Shown here one piece after another: positions 15,501 to 17,607 of a DNA stretch of 17,607 nucleotides. Both the position numbers and the translations under genes were made by a program. Location: positions 1 through 17,607 of the forward strand of contig CAVURW010000110.1 of the NCBI GenBank assembly GCA_963743595.1, read 5' to 3'. Origin of the DNA: CAVURW01 sp963743595. Lineage in GTDB: Bacteria; Verrucomicrobiota; Verrucomicrobiia; Methylacidiphilales; UBA1321. Numbering within the stretch: position 1 is the first letter of the stretch; every line of letters begins with the position of its first letter. The notes beneath the pieces were generated by a model that saw only the letters and a list, made by a program, of their open reading frames with translations, did no database searches and had not been told where the DNA came from.

Positions 15501-16021
15501 CGGATCAGCAGATCGGAGCTGAGGTGCACGTGACCATTCGTCCACCGGGAATGCTGAGCAACTCCAGCTTTGAAAAGCCTGCCGTAGTGACTTACACGTA
15601 CGGAGTGCCGAATGCGGACGGCTGGGTCTTCGATGACCGCACCGGCATCACTCCGACTAAGGGCGATATGTGGGAGGGCAACGAAGGGTCGGCACCGGAC
15701 GGAAATCAAGTGGCATTCGTTCAGATGAAAGGAATGATGTACCAAGATCTGGAAGGTCTGGAGGCCGGTCGCACGTACGTCGTAAAGTTTATGGCTGCGC
15801 AACGAGCGCGATACCAAGGAGCCGGTGAAACGTGGCAACTGAAGATCGATGATCAACTCATCGGCGATTTCGGCCCAATCAAGGGCGTTACCAAATTCGC
15901 GGAATTCACCGGCACATTCGTCGCCAAGTCCAGCAAAGCCCGACTCACTTTTTTGGGCACCGATACCAACGGCGGCGACAATACAGTATTTATAGATGAC
16001 GTTAGGGTCGAGGCGAAGTAG
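12581..16021 (+). CDS. Secreted GH78 alpha-L-rhamnosidase with FN3-like and jelly-roll modules
   Basis: The 1146-residue exported enzyme has a signal peptide (about 1-25, cut near ATIA-Q). In order follow an N-terminal beta domain (about 33-135; VNPMGVDVPQPRLSWVL), the Bac_rhamnosid_N-type domain (about 145-330; WIGAP, LLRDEF, LFLGNSMY), a further beta domain with LYDFGQNAAIVIR, the (alpha/alpha)6 catalytic barrel (about 465-805), and the C-terminal beta domain. The catalytic region shows DCPTRERLGWLEEDH (499-513), with Glu504 where GH78 enzymes carry a conserved acid residue, and GATSLTEAWDGG with Glu777 as the likely base. After the enzyme come an FN3-like module (about 909-982) and a jelly-roll-like module (about 992-1146; NSSFEKP, DGNQVAFVQMKG, FIDDVRVEAK), probably for binding glycan. 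It removes terminal alpha-L-rhamnose from plant or bacterial polysaccharides. The ribosome-binding site is weak. It ends base to base against the convergent lipoprotein gene. Confidence 0.93.
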   Translation: MSLHKVISTWLVFGVFFSISEATIAQEPTAGTPDELKCEYGVNPMGVDVPQPRLSWVLHRNTGSTGEGYRILVATTPETLSAGKGDLWDSGWVISGDTSVAYAGKGLSSHQMCWWKVSDGVGWSEASSWTMGVLTPADWSGAKWIGAPDGQNIVDTKGPKAKYETVLLRDEFTVSSGVKRAVLDVCGEGSFVCTMNGASVTDDFLSPGWTQYNKTCLYCTYDVTKLIRAGSNALGLFLGNSMYLSHRGRYTKEPWSFGPLQAIAVLHLEMADGSVKEVVTDSTWKAHSGPITFSSIYGGEDYDAQLEVKGWDQPGCDVSGWDSVGLLNGPGGVLRGFCYSAPPLHTFEVFPPMIKASTAPTRKLYDFGQNAAIVIRLKSHGPAGSAVLMIPAELANGNGTANRGSAGGGEAWWKYTLSGTGQSEVYFPKFFYQGARFVQVDLQPNAAGQLPTVDSLEALAVHANCESLGNFSCSNELFNKIYTLVRWAQQNNMVSVMTDCPTRERLGWLEEDHLNGPALRYNFDLAQLFTKQENDMGDSQRSDGLVPSTCPDYPHWGGPFADSPEWGSSCILVPWQSYQFLGDTQILSRNYETMVRYVAFMKDKAAKDTQGGLLDYGLSDWYDIGPKGPGQSQLTPRKLSASAFYWWDTALLSKIAKLLHKDDDAKSYQELADQTRESLNKVEFNPQTNQYGMGSQAGNSMALVMGFADSAKRDAILANVVADVERNGLTAGDVGYRYLIRALADGGRSDLLFAINNQTDRPGYGMQLKRGATSLTEAWDGGSSQDHFMLGQINEWFFHDIAGIQPDDNGPGFKRLIIKPTVVGDLTSAKAQYKSIRGWVKSQWTVQNGKFTLEVIVPFGSTATIYVPTNHPTSAVVMSGKAQALESETDYAIFSAGGGNYVFTSDALASPPIGLTAQALDGKVKLNWSGSALNYSVQRSNDGIHFSTVGTNVTATDFEDASGTGEWVYRVCATDQQIGAEVHVTIRPPGMLSNSSFEKPAVVTYTYGVPNADGWVFDDRTGITPTKGDMWEGNEGSAPDGNQVAFVQMKGMMYQDLEGLEAGRTYVVKFMAAQRARYQGAGETWQLKIDDQLIGDFGPIKGVTKFAEFTGTFVAKSSKARLTFLGTDTNGGDNTVFIDDVRVEAK

Positions 16022-16030
16022 CTACTCGCC
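16012..16030. terminator. Inverted repeat spanning two convergent stop codons
   Basis: GGCGAAGTAG (16012-16021) is followed directly by CTACTCGCC (16022-16030), a near-perfect palindrome with one unpaired A. It contains the stop codons of the rhamnosidase and of the lipoprotein gene. It has no loop of its own and no T tract, so a terminator role is weakly supported. Confidence 0.3.
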
Positions 16031-16264
16031 ATCTGCCGGCTTGGGACGAATATCGTCCGGAACCGTGTAGAAATTCCCGTCCGAGGCTCGAATCTGAGTG
16101 CCCTTCGGGAAGTGCGTAATTACGGAGACCTTACCATCCGGAGTCTCATAGGCTCCATACTGGCTGCCGGAGAGAACCAGCATCGGGGCCTGCATGGTGT
16201 CGGATTGACAACCCACGAGTCCCATTAACCCGACCGCAACCGCTCCCAACATCAATTGTTTCAT
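16022..16264 (-). CDS. Small predicted lipoprotein, unknown function
   Basis: I choose the ATG at 16264, giving 80 residues, because GGAGA lies 7 nt upstream and a proper lipoprotein signal follows directly: MKQLMLGAVAVGLMGLVGC with the lipobox Cys at residue 19. The mature part of about 60 residues (QSDTMQAPMLVLSGSQYG, GKVSVITHFPKGTQIRASDG, VPDDIRPKPADGE) looks like a small beta-rich module. I cannot assign it to a family with confidence; it is only vaguely like short YgdI/YgdR-type lipoproteins. Residue +2 is Gln, not Asp, so outer-membrane sorting would be expected by the Lol rule. An upstream in-frame ATG at 16456 would add 64 residues that overlap other features and destroy the signal peptide. 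It is convergent with the rhamnosidase gene, with no gap. Confidence 0.7.
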   Translation of the reverse strand: MKQLMLGAVAVGLMGLVGCQSDTMQAPMLVLSGSQYGAYETPDGKVSVITHFPKGTQIRASDGNFYTVPDDIRPKPADGE

Positions 16265-16398
16265 CACTGTTTCTCCCATGATGGATCCATGACAGCAGGA
16301 AGCGAGGTTATTTGGCAAGTAAATCATGGACGAAGAGCACCGAAAGGCGGGGACACTCCATTTCAGGACTGGATCGACTTTGGGAAGTAGAAGGTTGG

Positions 16399-16433
16399 GC
16401 TCCTTTTCCTGTTGGTGAATCGTCTTGTTCTCG
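16399..16433 (+). repeat. Repeat block A, first copy
   Basis: This 35-bp block matches 17115-17149 at 33 of 35 positions. In both places it encodes the same LLFLLVNRLVL membrane-helix end, so it marks the unit boundary of a tandem gene duplication. Confidence 0.85.
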
Positions 16434-16465
16434 TCAAAATAAACGCCATGCCCCAACGCGCGTGA
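16400..16465 (+). pseudogene. C-terminal remnant of a third paralog
   Basis: The frame from 16400 reads LLFLLVNRLVLVKINAMPQR plus one more residue and a TGA at 16463-16465. The first 11 residues are identical to the C-terminal membrane helix of the complete gene downstream (LLFLLVNRLVLA). An in-frame TAG lies a few codons upstream (16388-16390), and no homologous sequence is seen before that, so the rest of the gene has been lost. Its stop overlaps the ATG of the next gene (TGATG), just as the two later copies overlap by ATGA. It is therefore the fossil of a gene that once preceded the array. Confidence 0.7.
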
Positions 16466-17187
16466 TGAAGCGGAGTCTCATTTTGATTTTGCTCCTGGGC
16501 CTGTGCCAAACCGGCATGGCTGACCCGCCTCAGCTTTCGGTAACGATTCAAACACCGAATCATGATTCCAAAGGGCGCATAATCCTTCACATTCCATTGC
16601 CCGGATCGACCGAGAAACGTGATTCGGCACACGAGTTCGCGTTGGTCGTAAAAAATGTCTCGAGCGGACCTTTCAGCCGTGAGTTGTATGATCACGATTT
16701 CAATTTTCAAACCAGTTTCTTCGTAGAATCCGATAGTGGGCAATTCTTCACGATTACCTCGCCAAACCTTGACGAGTGGGACGCCAGGAGTAAGGAAAAC
16801 TGGACTCTAAAACCCGGAGAGTCTCGAGCGATCGCGTTCAATTTCGATGACTGGCGAGAGCACGGCCCCTATCCCGAGATATCCATCGGTCATAAATCCT
16901 ACTCTTCCAAAGATTGGTACGAATACGTTTGGTACAGCTGGCTCTTCCCGTCTCAGCGCCCCTGTAATCTACCGACAGAACGCACGCTCTCTCGAGAACG
17001 TCCCTTTCATATTCGCGTGTCTTTCTTCGGTTTTGAGTCTGACTGGGTCGATGCCATCCCCGATAGGCCTGCCACCGATTATTCCGCAATTCTTTTTGTG
17101 CTCGCTCCCGTGCTGCTCCTTTTCTTATTGGTGAATCGTCTTGTTCTCGCCAGAGTTAATTGTCGAGGCGCGCGAGTATGCGGATGA
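16465..17187 (+). CDS. Secreted, C-terminally membrane-anchored protein, paralog 1
   Basis: The 240-residue protein has a signal peptide (MKRSLILILLLGLCQTGMA, cut before DPP) and a beta-rich extracytoplasmic domain (about 20-205; for example FALVVKNVSSGPFSREL, FFTITSPNLDEWD, WTLKPGESRAIAFNFDDW). It ends with a membrane helix (about 209-230, ILFVLAPVLLLFLLVNRLVLA) and a short basic tail. The VVKNVS and LKPGE motifs suggest an Ig-like fold; I do not know the function. I start at the ATG at 16465, matching the start of paralog 2; in-frame codons back to 16312 belong to the remnant and spacer. Its last four bases, ATGA, are shared with the start of paralog 2. The repeat unit is 716-719 bp. Confidence 0.72.
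   Translation: MKRSLILILLLGLCQTGMADPPQLSVTIQTPNHDSKGRIILHIPLPGSTEKRDSAHEFALVVKNVSSGPFSRELYDHDFNFQTSFFVESDSGQFFTITSPNLDEWDARSKENWTLKPGESRAIAFNFDDWREHGPYPEISIGHKSYSSKDWYEYVWYSWLFPSQRPCNLPTERTLSRERPFHIRVSFFGFESDWVDAIPDRPATDYSAILFVLAPVLLLFLLVNRLVLARVNCRGARVCG
17115..17149 (+). repeat. Repeat block A, second copy
   Basis: Matches 16399-16433 at 33 of 35 positions, offset 716 bp. It encodes the C-terminal membrane helix of paralog 1. Confidence 0.85.
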
Positions 17188-17607
17188 AGTGGAGTCTCAT
17201 TTTGATTTTGCTCGGAATGCTCAGCAATTCATGTTGGGCCGATCCACCGGTTCTTACTCTCACTATTGAAGTAACCCATCATGATCCCCACGGGCGTTTG
17301 GTGATTGAATTATCGCATCCCTGCTTTCTTGTGGTCATTAAAAACGTGAGCGACCAACCCTATCGCCAACCGGTCTACGGGGCGATGAGTTTTGAATTGC
17401 GATCAAGTCGGGGAAAGATTTATCCGATTCGCTCTGTACTCCTTTTTCAAAAACAAAAACTGACGCTTGCAACCCGGTGAAGCAAAGAGCTTCCCTTGTG
17501 AATTCGCAGATTGGCAGCCCTCTCCCCAGATACCTGAGACGATGTTCCCGCTCAGCGATTGGTGCGACTGGGCGTTTCCCGCGGAACGGTTGATTCCCAG
17601 TCGAAGT
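17184..17607 (+). pseudogene. Paralog 2 of the secreted protein, frameshifted and cut by window edge
   Basis: It starts at the ATG at 17184, inside the ATGA overlap with paralog 1; a second in-frame ATG at 17178 is less likely because the shared start MK(R/W)SLILIL matches paralog 1 at 17184. The signal peptide (to about WA-DPP) is followed by VTHHDPHGRLVIELSHPCFLVVIKNVSDQPYRQPVYG, parallel to paralog 1. The frame then ends at TGA 17478-17480. Dropping one base near 17469 gives LTLQPGEAKSFPCEFADWQ, matching WTLKPGESRAIAFNFDDW of paralog 1, and the frame stays open to the window edge (DWCDWAFPAERLIPSR). So one extra base sits at about 17466-17470, either a real mutation or a sequencing error near A- and T-rich runs. 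Confidence 0.75.

Noticed and set aside
1..17607. CRISPR array, tRNA, rRNA or transposable element
   Set aside because: No regularly spaced repeats, cloverleaf-like sequence, rRNA signature or transposase-like protein was found on either strand by reading.

Overview
The window (17.6 kb, moderately GC-rich) looks like chromosomal DNA of a Gram-negative, aerobic, heterotrophic bacterium. The best guess is the Verrucomicrobiota / PVC group. This rests on gene content and protein style: a division-and-wall cluster start, a DUF2237 gene with a DUF6717-like neighbour, a secreted multidomain rhamnosidase, and DUF420 with SCO. It is inference, because no rRNA or other decisive marker is present.

Left part, 1-2612, minus strand: the start of the dcw cell-division cluster, mraZ - small ORF - rsmH - ftsL-like - ftsI N-terminus. 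A promoter-like element lies upstream of mraZ, followed at once by three GTGGG-type boxes in 10-bp register, the layout expected for MraZ autorepression. The ftsI-like frame stops after 67 codons, close to the window edge.

Middle, 2743-6430: housekeeping genes. These are a Sua5/TsaC tRNA threonylcarbamoyladenosine gene, a YfcE-type phosphodiesterase on the opposite strand, a very short highly basic peptide just ahead of fabD (malonyl-CoA:ACP transacylase), and a two-gene unit of conserved small proteins (DUF2237, then DUF6717-like).

6455-8539, minus strand: a SCO copper chaperone and a DUF420 membrane protein, both tied to cytochrome oxidase assembly. Next comes a visibly more AT-rich islet with two overlapping genes of unknown function and a roughly 250-bp spacer.

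8671-16021, plus strand: a soluble transhydrogenase-like flavoprotein, a large polytopic DUF2298 ('YYY') membrane protein, and a secreted GH78 alpha-L-rhamnosidase with FN3-like and jelly-roll-like C-terminal modules. The spacings are short (34 and 75 bp), so cotranscription is possible.

16022-17607: a small lipoprotein gene convergent with the rhamnosidase, then a tandem array of paralogous genes for secreted, membrane-anchored proteins. One copy is complete. The next overlaps it by ATGA and is frameshifted. A 22-codon tail (21 residues plus stop) of an earlier copy survives upstream. The repeat unit is about 716-719 bp.

The least explained items are the tandem paralog array with its ghost copy, the DUF2298-rhamnosidase pairing, the basic micro-protein before fabD, the small ORF coupled to rsmH, and the AT-rich two-gene islet. 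No CRISPR array, tRNA, rRNA, transposase or phage gene was seen, and no gene-free stretch exceeds about 255 bp.
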